Shown: positions 1 through 7,807, counted from the first letter of the stretch. The stretch is 64,000 bases of DNA from an uncultured Piscinibacter sp. (GCF_937952055.1 NZ_CALFYO010000021.1:902601-966600), one strand, 5' to 3'. Program-made: numbers and translations. Notes: generated by a model from the sequence alone, not told the origin.

Positions 1-90
1 CTGACCGCGCGCCCGGAGCCGGTAGTGGCGGCCGCCACGCCACAGCCGGACAAGGAAGTTCCGGCGGCCACTGCGGGGGAGCCGAAGTGA
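1..90 (+). CDS. C-terminal end of an upstream gene (partial)
   Basis: The frame starting at base 1 is open and stops with TGA at 88-90, giving 29 residues rich in Ala, Pro and Glu (ending GEPK). The tail is low-complexity and gives no family. The start codon of the next gene (GTG at 87) overlaps this stop by 4 bases, so the gene is very likely the promoter-side member of the same operon as the TPR-ExbB-ExbD-AgmX genes. Proline/alanine-rich tails are common in exported proteins, but nothing more can be said from this fragment. Confidence 0.6.
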   Translation: MTARPEPVVAAATPQPDKEVPAATAGEPK

Positions 91-731
91 ATCGAGCGCT
101 TGGCATCAACGCAATGAAGTTGGCTTGGCCCGTGGCGCTGGCGGCGTTGCAGGCTTGCACGGCGCTGCCGCAATCGGCGGCACCGAGCGACGGCCGTCAA
201 GCCGGCAGGGCGGTCGCATCGACGGGTGCCAAGCCCGGCTCGAGCGTGCCGCCGCAGGCCCAGGCCGAGCTCGACGCGGCCCTCGCCCTGGTGAAGGCCG
301 GACAGCACGAGCAGGCCATCGAATCGCTGAAGAAGCTGGCGACGGCCGTGCCGGACAACGCCATTCCGCCGATCAACCTGGCACTGGTCTACAAGAAGCT
401 GGACAAGCTGGACCTGGCCGAGACGCAGCTCAAGCAGGCGTTGGCCATCGAACCGGACAACCCCGTGGCCGGCAACGAGCTGGCGCTGCTGTATCGCGAG
501 ACGGGGCGCTTCGCCGAGGCGCGCGCGCTGTACGAAGCAACGCTGACGAAGTTTCCGCACTTCGGCATAGCTCACAAGAATCTGGGCGTTCTCTGCGATC
601 TCTTCCTGAAGGACTACGCATGCGCGATCGATCACTACAAGATCTACGCGTCGAGCGCACCCGACGACAAGCGCGTAGAGATCTGGATTTCCGATCTTCA
701 GAAGCGCACCGGAAGAAAGGAGGCGCCATGA
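87..731 (+). CDS. TPR-repeat lipoprotein
   Basis: A 214-residue protein starting at GTG 87, overlapping the previous stop (GTGA). An internal ATG at 114 is an alternative start that gives a more compact signal peptide. A hydrophobic stretch leads to a lipobox-like LQAC (Cys at about residue 24), which predicts a lipid-anchored periplasmic protein. From about residue 55 to 190 there are tetratricopeptide-type helices, including the GQHEQAIESLKKLA and DLAETQLKQALAIEPDN segments. TPR lipoproteins act as protein-protein scaffolds. Its place in front of ExbB/ExbD genes suggests a periplasmic partner of that complex, which is inference. The next gene starts inside its stop codon (ATGA). Confidence 0.8.
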   Translation: MNRALGINAMKLAWPVALAALQACTALPQSAAPSDGRQAGRAVASTGAKPGSSVPPQAQAELDAALALVKAGQHEQAIESLKKLATAVPDNAIPPINLALVYKKLDKLDLAETQLKQALAIEPDNPVAGNELALLYRETGRFAEARALYEATLTKFPHFGIAHKNLGVLCDLFLKDYACAIDHYKIYASSAPDDKRVEIWISDLQKRTGRKEAP

Positions 732-1036
732 CAGCGAGGGCATTCATCACCACGGCTGGCCTGCTGGTGTGCATCGGATCGGCCATCGCCGCCCCGGACA
801 AGGCACGCCCAGACAAATCGACCGCGCCGGAGAACGAGACCAAGGCGGTTTCCGGCATGTCGATCGTCGGGAACAGCGAAACGCCCAAGTCGCTGACCAT
901 CATTCCCTGGAAGAGCTCGGAGATCGGTCGGGACACCGATTTCAAGTCGAGTCTGCTGGGCCAGGACTTGACCCCCATCGACAAGCCCTCTTTTCTACGC
1001 CAACTCGAGTTCCACAAGCTCAGCAACCGCAATTAA
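728..1036 (+). CDS. Small exported protein of unknown function
   Basis: A 102-residue protein whose ATG at 728 overlaps the preceding TGA, so translation is probably coupled. Residues 1-23 form a typical signal peptide ending in a SAIAAP-like cleavage site, so the mature protein should be periplasmic. The rest is polar, with no Cys in the mature part and no domain that I recognise. The C-terminal half (LGQDLTPIDKPSFLRQLEFHKL) looks like a docking tail. Position between a TPR lipoprotein and ExbB suggests an accessory subunit of the same envelope complex. It is real by operon context and coupling, but the function is unknown. Confidence 0.7.
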   Translation: MTARAFITTAGLLVCIGSAIAAPDKARPDKSTAPENETKAVSGMSIVGNSETPKSLTIIPWKSSEIGRDTDFKSSLLGQDLTPIDKPSFLRQLEFHKLSNRN

Positions 1037-1057
1037 GCCCTTGAAGGAGTTTGACCA

Positions 1058-1741
1058 ATGAATTACCTCTCCGGCGCCGTGAATTTCATTGCCGCAGGTG
1101 GCATCTGGGTGATTCCGATCATCGTCGTGGGTGTCATCGGTCTCGGCATTGCCATCGAGCGCTACATCATCTTCTTCCGCGCGGTCCGAGCCCATCGACG
1201 GACTTGGGACGAAATCCAGCCGGTGCTTCACCAGGGCGATTTCGCCAAGGCTCGCGAGATCACGCGCGACGACAAGTCGGCGCTCGCGATGCTGGTCAAT
1301 GTCGGCATCGAGAACCAGGGCGTCATGCGCCGCAGGAACGACATCGAGCTGGCGATGGAAGAGGTCATGCAGTCCATCGTGCCGCAGTTCCAGAAGCGCG
1401 TCTCGTACCTCGGGCTGCTGGCCAACCTGGCAACGCTGCTCGGCCTGTTCGGCACGATCGTGGGCCTGATCGGCGCCTTCGCCGCGGTGGCGACGGCGGC
1501 ACCGTCGGAGAAGTCGGCGCTGCTCTCGCTCTCGATCTCCGAGGCCATGAGCTGCACGGCGACCGGCCTGCTGATCGCGATGCCGATGCTGACCCTCAGC
1601 TTGCTGCTCAACAACAAGGCGGGGCGGATCATCTCCGGTCTCGAGATCGCCGCCCTCAAGACGCTCAACATGATCGTGCGTGCCGGCGCCACGGCCCGCA
1701 TTTCAAACATGCAAGACTATGTTCAAAAGAAAGCGTCTTGA
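1058..1741 (+). CDS. MotA/TolQ/ExbB-family proton channel protein
   Basis: A 227-residue inner-membrane protein with a Shine-Dalgarno AAGGAG 8 bases before ATG 1058. It has the ExbB/TolQ layout: one N-terminal membrane span (about residues 13-35), a long cytoplasmic loop, then two spans at about 115-141 and 153-180. The second and third spans carry the small residue and Gly-rich pattern of the family (LGLFGTIVGLIGAF; EAMSCTATGLLIAMP). ExbB-type pentamers use the proton gradient with ExbD to drive a TonB-like transducer. It is followed by two exbD genes, the first overlapping it by 23 bases. The substrate of this particular system is not evident. Confidence 0.93.
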   Translation: MNYLSGAVNFIAAGGIWVIPIIVVGVIGLGIAIERYIIFFRAVRAHRRTWDEIQPVLHQGDFAKAREITRDDKSALAMLVNVGIENQGVMRRRNDIELAMEEVMQSIVPQFQKRVSYLGLLANLATLLGLFGTIVGLIGAFAAVATAAPSEKSALLSLSISEAMSCTATGLLIAMPMLTLSLLLNNKAGRIISGLEIAALKTLNMIVRAGATARISNMQDYVQKKAS

Positions 1742-2213
1742 GCCGCAGTCGGAGGATCTGGACCTCACCGCGCTGCTGAACATTCTGGTGGTGCTGGTCT
1801 CGTTCCTGCTGCTGTCGGCGGTCTTCTCGAAGATCACGATCCAGGAGATCAACATGCCTCCGCTGGCCAGCAGCCCGGAGGAGGCGAGCAAGAACCTTCC
1901 GCCGGTCGTGATCGAGGTGATGCTGCGCCAGCAGGGCCTGGAGATCGGCAACGGCACGGACATCACGACCCGTCTGCCCAAGGTGGACGACCGGTACGAC
2001 ACGGCCACGCTGTCGCAGAAGCTGAAGCTCCTGAAGGACGAGAACCCGGGCAAGCGCGATGTGATCCTTCTGGTGGAGCCGGACATCGACTACTCCGCCA
2101 TGATCGCGGTGATGGACGCCCTGAAGTTCGTGGACGTCAAGGCCCCGCGCGAAGGATCGCCGCCGCTTCGCATCACGCTCTTTCCTAACGTGACGGTAGG
2201 TGACGCACCATGA
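1719..2213 (+). CDS. ExbD-like protein with Asn in place of the conserved Asp
   Basis: A 164-residue ExbD/TolR-family protein. I chose ATG 1719, which overlaps the end of the exbB gene, because the upstream in-frame codons are read as the ExbB C-terminus. The layout is a short cytoplasmic N-terminus, one membrane span (about residues 17-36) and a periplasmic domain. In ExbD the span carries an essential Asp (D25 of the E. coli protein, in a T-P-F-I-D-V context). Here the aligned stretch reads T-A-L-L-N-I-L, so residue 21 is Asn. That should block protonation at this subunit. The next gene encodes a second ExbD that keeps the Asp. Confidence 0.9.
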   Translation: MFKRKRLEPQSEDLDLTALLNILVVLVSFLLLSAVFSKITIQEINMPPLASSPEEASKNLPPVVIEVMLRQQGLEIGNGTDITTRLPKVDDRYDTATLSQKLKLLKDENPGKRDVILLVEPDIDYSAMIAVMDALKFVDVKAPREGSPPLRITLFPNVTVGDAP

Positions 2214-2695
2214 GCATCGCCAAGGGACTGCAACGAAGAGACTTCTCGCAAGGCCACGGCGAGACCACGACCATGATGCTGACGTCCTTGATGGACATCT
2301 TCATCGTGCTGGTGCTCTATCTGCTGGTCAACCAAGGCATCGGCATCGACCTCGATCCTCCGGAGCGCGTGGTGCTGCCCGACTCCAGCGTCGACAGCAT
2401 GCCGCGCCAGTCGATCGTGATCGCGCTGTCGGAGCGCGACGTGCGCATCCAGGGCGAGCCGGTCATCGAGATGGGCGACGTGGTGGCCAGCGACGAGCTG
2501 GAAATCCCCGCGATCCGCGAGGCGATCGAGCGCATCAAGGCCAGCGCGCAGCAGCGGCAGGACCAAGCCGGCTTGCACACCGAGGTCACGATCCTGGCCG
2601 ACCGGGGCGTGCCGTTCAAGGTGATGAAGAAGGTCATGCTGTCCAGCAGCAACGCCGGGTTCGGCAAGATTTCGTTTGCTGTGAACCAGAAGTGA
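2210..2695 (+). CDS. ExbD-like protein (Asp retained)
   Basis: A 161-residue ExbD/TolR-family protein starting at ATG 2210 inside the previous stop (ATGA). It has a cytoplasmic N-terminus, a single membrane span at about residues 23-43 and a periplasmic domain ending in the usual ExbD fold (TILADRGVPFKVMKKVM, residues about 123-139). The membrane Asp expected for proton transfer is present at residue 29 (T-S-L-M-D-I-F). It probably forms the proton-conducting partner of the ExbB protein, with the neighbouring Asn-containing ExbD as a second, non-equivalent subunit. Confidence 0.92.
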   Translation: MSIAKGLQRRDFSQGHGETTTMMLTSLMDIFIVLVLYLLVNQGIGIDLDPPERVVLPDSSVDSMPRQSIVIALSERDVRIQGEPVIEMGDVVASDELEIPAIREAIERIKASAQQRQDQAGLHTEVTILADRGVPFKVMKKVMLSSSNAGFGKISFAVNQK

Positions 2696-2720
2696 AGATC
2701 ACCAACGGAGCATCTCCGCC

Positions 2721-4274
2721 GTGAGTACAACCACCATGTCACCGGAACTGGAAGAGCACGTTCTCGACGTGGAAGATCACGCGCTTGACGTGCACGAGCA
2801 TGCTCTCGACGTCGAGAAGGTCAGTCGCCTGCTCGATGAACTCGACCAGCGGCTCAGCCACCTCGACGCCCAGCTGGTGGGCGAGCGGCGCAAGCACCAA
2901 CTGCTTGGCACGATCGTGGGCTCGCTCGAGGAGCTCGACGCGGCCGGTGGCGCGGAGCTCTTCTTCGACCCCGAGACGTCGCGCGACCAGCAACTGCAAA
3001 AGCTGCGCGAGAACATCGCGGCCTTCGAAAAGAAGGTCGCCGAGATCGAGGCGCGGCGCGACCAGGTGTTCACCGAAATCGACGTCGAGACCGACAACCT
3101 GCGTCGCCTGAACACCGAGCTGGTAGAGATCGAGGAGGAGCTCGAAGACCGTCGCCACGAGCTTCCGGTCTACCGCGATCCGGCGGAGATCCCTTATCGT
3201 CCGCTGGTCATGCCGTGGGCGACCAATGGGGAGGACGACCGCCGCTACCGCAAGGTCTTCCTGGGCAGCGTGGCCATCTCGTTCGTGATGGGTGCGGCCG
3301 TCCTGATGTTCAAGCCCACGCACGAGAAGCGGCAGGAGGAATTCATTCCCGAGCGCCTCGCCGAGCTCATCGTCAAGAAGAAGGAAGAGCCCAAGAAACC
3401 GGAGGCCAAGCCCCAAGAAAGGCCCCAGGACAAGCCCCAGGACAAGCCGCCGCCCGAACGCGCGCCGGTTGCCAAGGCGACCAATCCGCATCCTGCGCCG
3501 CAGGTTCCGGCTGACAATGCGCCGCCGACCACGACGGCACGCGACCACACACCGCAGCCCGCGCCTGGCACACCCGATGCGCAGCAAGTGGCACGGGCGT
3601 CGGCGCAGACCAAGGGCGTGCTCGCGCACCAGAACGACCTTGCGGGCTTGATCGACAGCTCGGGTCCCGTCAAGGTGGGTGCCGAGGGCGTCGTGTCAAA
3701 CACCGGGAAGATCGCGCCCGGCACCGCGACCACGCGCTCACTGATCGTCTCCCAAGTGGGCAAAGGCAGCGGCGGCATCAACGTGGCCGCGATCAGCCGC
3801 GACGGCAACGGCGGCGGCGGCACTGGCGGCGCCGGGACCGGCACTGGAGGCGGGGGCGGTGGCAACGGCTTCGGAGGCAGCGGTCTCGGCGGTGGTGGCG
3901 GCGTCAACGTCGCTCGCGTGCAGAGCGCCACGGGCACGGCGGCGGCGGACGCCCGGCCGTTGAGCAAAGGCGCCGCACCGTCGCGCACCGACGAGGAAAT
4001 CCAGATCGTCTTCGACCGCTACAAGGCCGCGCTCTACCGCATCTACAACCGCGAGTTGCGCAACGACCCGAGTCTGAAGGGCAAGATGGTCCTGCAACTG
4101 ACCATCGAGCCCGATGGGCGCGTGTCGGCATGTTCGGTCAAGTCGACCGATCTGAACTCGCCCGCCCTCTCGGGCGAGGTCGTCGATCGCGTGCTGAAGT
4201 TCAACTTTGGCGCCAAGGAAGGCGTGCCCTCACTCACCATCGTGTATCCGATCGATTTTCTGCCGGCTGCTTGA
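2721..4274 (+). CDS. TonB-like transducer with AgmX/PglI-type C-terminal domain and cytoplasmic coiled coil
   Basis: A 517-residue protein. GTG 2721 has a GGAG 10 bases upstream, so it is preferred to ATG 2736. Residues about 30-150 are heptad-like and highly charged (coiled coil), residues about 179-196 are a membrane span, and 218-290 is a Lys/Pro-rich stretch like the periplasm-spanning arm of TonB. Residues about 355-393 are nearly pure Gly with Ser/Thr/Asn. The C-terminal 90 residues (FDRYKAALYRIYNREL, then a beta-rich region ending in YPIDFLPA) fit the AgmX/PglI or TonB C-terminal fold. It is likely the force-transmitting partner of the ExbB/ExbD pair. A large N-terminal coiled coil is not found in classical TonB. 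Confidence 0.82.
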   Translation: MSTTTMSPELEEHVLDVEDHALDVHEHALDVEKVSRLLDELDQRLSHLDAQLVGERRKHQLLGTIVGSLEELDAAGGAELFFDPETSRDQQLQKLRENIAAFEKKVAEIEARRDQVFTEIDVETDNLRRLNTELVEIEEELEDRRHELPVYRDPAEIPYRPLVMPWATNGEDDRRYRKVFLGSVAISFVMGAAVLMFKPTHEKRQEEFIPERLAELIVKKKEEPKKPEAKPQERPQDKPQDKPPPERAPVAKATNPHPAPQVPADNAPPTTTARDHTPQPAPGTPDAQQVARASAQTKGVLAHQNDLAGLIDSSGPVKVGAEGVVSNTGKIAPGTATTRSLIVSQVGKGSGGINVAAISRDGNGGGGTGGAGTGTGGGGGGNGFGGSGLGGGGGVNVARVQSATGTAAADARPLSKGAAPSRTDEEIQIVFDRYKAALYRIYNRELRNDPSLKGKMVLQLTIEPDGRVSACSVKSTDLNSPALSGEVVDRVLKFNFGAKEGVPSLTIVYPIDFLPAA

Positions 4275-4329
4275 TCTGCGGCGGCGATGGTGTCGAAAAG
4301 GATCGAGGGCCTTCATCGAGCAGAGCGTC

Positions 4330-4347
4330 GCGGGTCGAATGACCCGC
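4330..4347. terminator. Hairpin downstream of the ExbB/ExbD/TonB-like operon
   Basis: A perfect 7-base-pair inverted repeat, GCGGGTC and GACCCGC, is separated by a GAAT loop and starts 56 bases after the operon stop. There is no T-run after it, so termination without Rho is uncertain. Confidence 0.35.
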
Positions 4348-4364
4348 CGTGAAGCGGTCTCCCT

Positions 4365-4571
4365 TCATGTTCGCCCGGCCGTGGGCCGACGCTGCCGGGT
4401 GAGTTTGCACCTCAGGTGTTCTGCGCCGATCAAGTACTCGGGGTTGTCGATGAGGCGCTGCGCAGCCAGGTCGATGAACGCTCGTGCGCAAGCCGGCTGC
4501 GAGGTCCCGCTGCCGAAGTAGACGAAGTGGCCGGCGTACTCGGGCATGTGTTCCGTGAGGACGGGCACCCA
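4365..4571 (-). pseudogene. Remnant of a LysR-type regulator (C-terminal part of substrate-binding domain)
   Basis: The minus-strand frame over these bases encodes 68 residues that match the end of LysR-family effector domains: a VPVLTEHMPEYAGHFVYF stretch followed by ARAFIDL, the usual last strand and last helix. No DNA-binding domain or remaining effector domain precedes it in any frame. The match stops where the terminase-like fragment begins on the other strand (about 4572). I read it as a truncated relic cut off by a phage-related insertion. The family assignment comes from pattern recognition alone. Confidence 0.5.
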
Positions 4572-4574
4572 GGG

Positions 4575-4980
4575 ATGACCTTCTCGCTGATCGTCGTGGA
4601 CGAAGCAGGTGAAGGCCCCGAGCTGCCCGTGATCGACTCGCCATCGCTCACCCTGCGCGCGAACGCCGTGCCGTTGCGCCTGGTCCTCGCTGGCAATCCC
4701 GGCGGCGCGAATCACAGCGCCATCGCCGAACGCTACGTGACCGGACGCACTCCTGGGGCACCGTTCGAGTTTGGCGGCAACACGTGGGTCTATGCATCGT
4801 CCACGGTTGACGACAACGCACATCCGCCGGCCGCATACAAGCGCAACTTCGAAGTCTTGCGGACAACGGACCGGCGCTGTACAAGGCGCATCGGCACGGA
4901 GATTGGTCGGCCATCGTCGGTGACCACTTCGGCGGGGTGTGGCGCGCGGATCGCGTGCCAAATCCAGTGGAAACGTCATC
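4575..4980 (+). pseudogene. Frameshifted fragment of a phage terminase large subunit
   Basis: The plus-strand frame from 4575 reads LIVVDEAGEGP, then LRLVLAGNPGGANHSAIAERYV, then WVYASSTVDDN and YKRNFEVLR. These follow the order seen in large terminase subunits: the Walker B-type VDEA, the GNPGG coupling motif, then the DN-containing loop and the YxxNLxxL helix. At about 4860 the frame breaks. One frame over, the text continues as DNGPALYKAHRHGDWSAIVG and FGGVWRADR, again as expected for the family, so a one-base deletion is the simplest explanation. The N-terminal ATPase region with Walker A is missing. The fragment abuts the 3' end of tRNA-Ser, a common prophage integration site. Confidence 0.62.
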
Positions 4981-4982
4981 AC

Positions 4983-5073
4983 TGGCGGAGAAGGAGGGAT
5001 TCGAACCCTCGATACGGTGAAACCGTATACCGGATTTCGAGTCCGGCGCATTCGACCACTCTGCCACCTCTCC
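4983..5073 (-). tRNA. tRNA-Ser (anticodon CGA)
   Basis: The minus strand folds as a class II tRNA with a 7-base-pair acceptor stem (one G-U pair), a D arm, an anticodon stem CCGGA/TCCGG holding the loop CTCGAAA (anticodon CGA), a long variable arm (TACGG...CCGTA) and a TTCGAAT T-loop. The discriminator is G and CCA is encoded. The 3' end faces the terminase-like relic at 4575-4980. Confidence 0.95.
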
Positions 5074-5139
5074 GGTGTTCTGAAAGCGTTCGGCGGGTCG
5101 GTGCCGAGCCGCGAATTCTAGCTCACTCGGCGCACGCGA

Positions 5140-5946
5140 TCAGGGCATCGTGCGCAGGGTCAGGCCGTGAAGCGCCGCATGGTCAATACGGCTTTGCCAC
5201 ACCTGTCCGGGCGCCATCGGCCAGGCGTCGGTGAGCGTGCCGGTGGTGACCACGTCCCCGGCGCGAACCTGCCACTGCGGCGAGTGAACGGCCATCGCCT
5301 CCAGCCAGAGGCTGAGCGCGGTGACGGGCCCGTCGAGCACATTGGCGCCCCGACCCGTCTCGACGTCGACACCATCGCGCGACAGGGTCAGCTCGAGACC
5401 GGCCAGTTCCTCATCGAGCCGCCCGAAGCGGCTCACCGGCACGCGAGGTCCGACGTACGCCCGGCCATGCAGAGCGAAGTCGGCTACCGTGTCCGGCGCG
5501 GTGAAGCGCCAGTCGGCGAAGTGCGTGTGCACGATCTCGAAGCCGTGGGCCACCCACGCGAGGCAGGCGAGCAGATCGCTCCTTCGCATGCCGGGCCGCG
5601 GCGCTGCGGCAAAGCCGAACACGATCTCCGGCTCCAGCCTGGGCTGCACCAGGCCTCGCATCGGCGCCTGCGCCTCGGTGCCGTCCAGCAGGGTCAGCGT
5701 GCTGCGCCACACAGGGGCCCAGATCGGCGCGAAGACGCCGTAGCGCGGCCAGATCGTGCGGTTGGTGAAGCCGATCTTGTAGCCGCACGGCGCGTCGCCG
5801 AGGGCGCAGCGTCGCTGGCGGATTGCTTCGGCCACCTCGAAGGCCTGCACCAGCGTGAGGCCGCCGGGCCGCGCACTCGGCGGGTCGATCAGCCGCGCCT
5901 CCTTCCAGGCGCTGAGCAGTTCGTCGGCGAGTGCCGCAGTGTCCAC
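5140..5946 (-). CDS. 2-keto-4-pentenoate hydratase / fumarylacetoacetate hydrolase-family protein
   Basis: A 268-residue protein starting at GTG 5946, four bases after the serS stop, so probably co-transcribed with serS. The sequence follows the MhpD-like hydratase pattern: an N-terminal helical region (LTLVQAFEVAEAIRQRR), GYKIGFTN, then EPEIVFGF with the acidic metal ligands, a GFEIVHTHF segment and a C-terminal GDVVTTGTLTDAWP. Members hydrate 2-hydroxydienoates in aromatic catabolism or decarboxylate related acids. No other catabolic genes are adjacent, so the substrate is unknown. Length is normal for the family. Confidence 0.85.
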   Translation of the reverse strand: MDTAALADELLSAWKEARLIDPPSARPGGLTLVQAFEVAEAIRQRRCALGDAPCGYKIGFTNRTIWPRYGVFAPIWAPVWRSTLTLLDGTEAQAPMRGLVQPRLEPEIVFGFAAAPRPGMRRSDLLACLAWVAHGFEIVHTHFADWRFTAPDTVADFALHGRAYVGPRVPVSRFGRLDEELAGLELTLSRDGVDVETGRGANVLDGPVTALSLWLEAMAVHSPQWQVRAGDVVTTGTLTDAWPMAPGQVWQSRIDHAALHGLTLRTMP

Positions 5947-5950
5947 CGCC

Positions 5951-7246
5951 TCAGTCCCGCAGTACGTCGAGCCCGCCCAGGTAAGGCCGGAGCACCGCGG
6001 GCACGCGGACCGAGCCGTCGGCCTGCTGGTGGTTCTCCAGCACGGCCACCAGCGCGCGGCCCACCGCCAGGCCCGAGCCGTTGAGCGTGTGCACCAGTTC
6101 GTTCTTCCCCTGGGCGTTCTTGAAGCGCGCCTGCATGCGCCGCGCCTGGAAGGCCTCGCAGTTCGAGCAGGAGCTGATCTCGCGATAGGTGCCCTGCGCC
6201 GGCAGCCAGACCTCGAGGTCGTAGGTCTTGCTGGCGCCGAAGCCCATGTCGCCGCTGCACAGTGCGACGACACGGTAGGGCAGCTCCAGCTTGCGCAGGA
6301 TGGCCTCGGCGTGTCCGACCATCTGCTCCAGCGCCTCGTAGCTGCGCTCGGGATGCACGATCTGCACCATCTCGACCTTGTCGAACTGATGCTGGCGGAT
6401 CATGCCGCGCGTATCGCGACCGGCGCTGCCGGCCTCGGAACGGAAGCAGGGGCTGTGCGCGGTCAGCCTGATCGGCAGCGCGCTCTCGGCCAGCACCTGC
6501 TCGCGCACGGTGTTGGTCAGCGAGATCTCGCTGGTGGAGATGAGGTACTGCTCGCGCTGCTCCTCGTCTCCGCCTCGGCTGACCCAGAACATGTCGTCCT
6601 TGAACTTGGGCAGTTGTCCGGTGCCCTCGAGGATCTCGCGGTTGACGATGTAGGGCGTGTAGCACTCGGTGTAGCCATGCTCCTGGGTCTGCACGTCGAG
6701 CATGAACTGCGCGAGCGCGCGGTGCAGCCGCGCCACCGGGCCGCGCAGGAAGGTGAAGCGCGAGCCGCTGAGCTTCGCACCGGTGTCGAAGTCCAGGCCC
6801 AGCGGTCCACCCAGGTCCACGTGGTCCTTCGGCGCGAAGTCGAACGTGCGCGGCGTGCCCCAGCGCCGAACCTCGACGTTGCCGGTCTCATCGGCACCCA
6901 CCGGCACGCTCTCGTGCGGCAGGTTGGGCACCGCCATCAGCATCTCGGCGAGATCCGCCTGGATCGCCTCCAGCCGTTCCGCCGAGGCCTTCAAGCCGTC
7001 GGCGATCCCGGCGACCTGCGCCATCAGCTCGCCGGTGTCCTGTCCCTTCGCCTTGAGCTGGCCGATCTGCTTGGACAGGCTGTTTCGCTGCGCCTGCAGT
7101 TCCTCGGTGCGGGTCTGGATCGCCTTGCGCTCCGCCTCGAGCGACTGGAAGCGCGGCACGTCGAGGAAGGCTTGCGGCGTCTTGCGCGCTTCGAGGCGGG
7201 CGACCACCTGCGCCAGGTCCTTGCGCAGCAGATTGATGTCAAGCAT
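5951..7246 (-). CDS. serS: Seryl-tRNA synthetase
   Basis: A 431-residue class II aminoacyl-tRNA synthetase that charges tRNA-Ser. The first ~100 residues form the long antiparallel coiled coil (LDVPRFQSLEAERKAIQTRT region) that grips the long variable arm of tRNA-Ser. The catalytic domain shows motif 2 (FRSEAGSAGRDTRGMIR, about residues 272-288) and motif 3 (NGSGLAVGRALVAVLENHQ, about 391-409). The start ATG 7246 gives the canonical MLDINLLRKDL N-terminus. A tRNA-Ser gene lies about 0.9 kb downstream. Confidence 0.98.
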   Translation of the reverse strand: MLDINLLRKDLAQVVARLEARKTPQAFLDVPRFQSLEAERKAIQTRTEELQAQRNSLSKQIGQLKAKGQDTGELMAQVAGIADGLKASAERLEAIQADLAEMLMAVPNLPHESVPVGADETGNVEVRRWGTPRTFDFAPKDHVDLGGPLGLDFDTGAKLSGSRFTFLRGPVARLHRALAQFMLDVQTQEHGYTECYTPYIVNREILEGTGQLPKFKDDMFWVSRGGDEEQREQYLISTSEISLTNTVREQVLAESALPIRLTAHSPCFRSEAGSAGRDTRGMIRQHQFDKVEMVQIVHPERSYEALEQMVGHAEAILRKLELPYRVVALCSGDMGFGASKTYDLEVWLPAQGTYREISSCSNCEAFQARRMQARFKNAQGKNELVHTLNGSGLAVGRALVAVLENHQQADGSVRVPAVLRPYLGGLDVLRD

Positions 7247-7330
7247 GAGAAGCCGGACCGCGAGGGCGCGGCCGCTGTGGGTCGGGAATGGGGAATTGTA
7301 GGCAGGCCGCCTGCGCGCGCCGCCGCGGGG

Positions 7331-7807
7331 TCAGCCCGGCTCGCCCATCATCGACTGCAGGTAGTTCGGCAGCCCGACCTTGCCCACCAGCTCGATCTGC
7401 GTCTCGAGGAAGTCGATGTGCTCCTCGGTGTCGTCGAGAATGCCCTGCAGAATGTCGCGCGAGACATAGTCGCGCACCGATTCGCAGCAGGCGATGCCGT
7501 CCTTGATGGTCGCCTGGGCGCCTTGCTCGAGCTTGAGGTCGCACGCGAGGATCTCGGGCACGTTCTCACCGACCAGGAGCTTGCCCAGATCCTGAAGGTT
7601 GGGCAGGCCGTCGAGCATGAAGATGCGCTCCATCAGCCGGTCGGCGTGCTTCATCTCGCCGATCGACTCCTCGTATTCCTTCTTCGCCAGCTTGTCCAGG
7701 CCCCAGTGCTTGAGCATGCGGTAGTGGAGGAAGTACTGATTGGTGGCGGTCAACTCGTTCTTCAGCTGGGCATTGAGATGGCCAATCACCTGGGGGTCGC
7801 TCTTCAC
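7331..7807 (-). CDS. bfr: Bacterioferritin
   Basis: A 158-residue haem-containing ferritin that stores iron as a 24-mer. I chose GTG 7807 because AGGAGA lies 7 bases upstream and the resulting length matches the family exactly. The dinuclear ferroxidase ligands are visible: Glu18, Glu51 and His54 (GEMKHADR), and the later Glu/His pair in DDTEEHIDFLE. The haem ligand Met52 is also present. A Fur-like sequence lies about 100 bases upstream (7908-7922). Confidence 0.96.
   Translation of the reverse strand: MKSDPQVIGHLNAQLKNELTATNQYFLHYRMLKHWGLDKLAKKEYEESIGEMKHADRLMERIFMLDGLPNLQDLGKLLVGENVPEILACDLKLEQGAQATIKDGIACCESVRDYVSRDILQGILDDTEEHIDFLETQIELVGKVGLPNYLQSMMGEPG

Noticed and set aside
3800..3900. 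Gly-rich repeat in the TonB-like protein as a possible DNA repeat element
   Set aside because: The bases vary in unit length and are explained by Gly/Ser codons in a coding frame; no exact repeat unit is kept.
4416..5234. A 272-codon plus-strand open frame spanning the relic zone and the tRNA
   Set aside because: It runs straight through tRNA-Ser, and only part of it (4575-4860) has a meaningful peptide. I treat it as chance extension of a terminase fragment.
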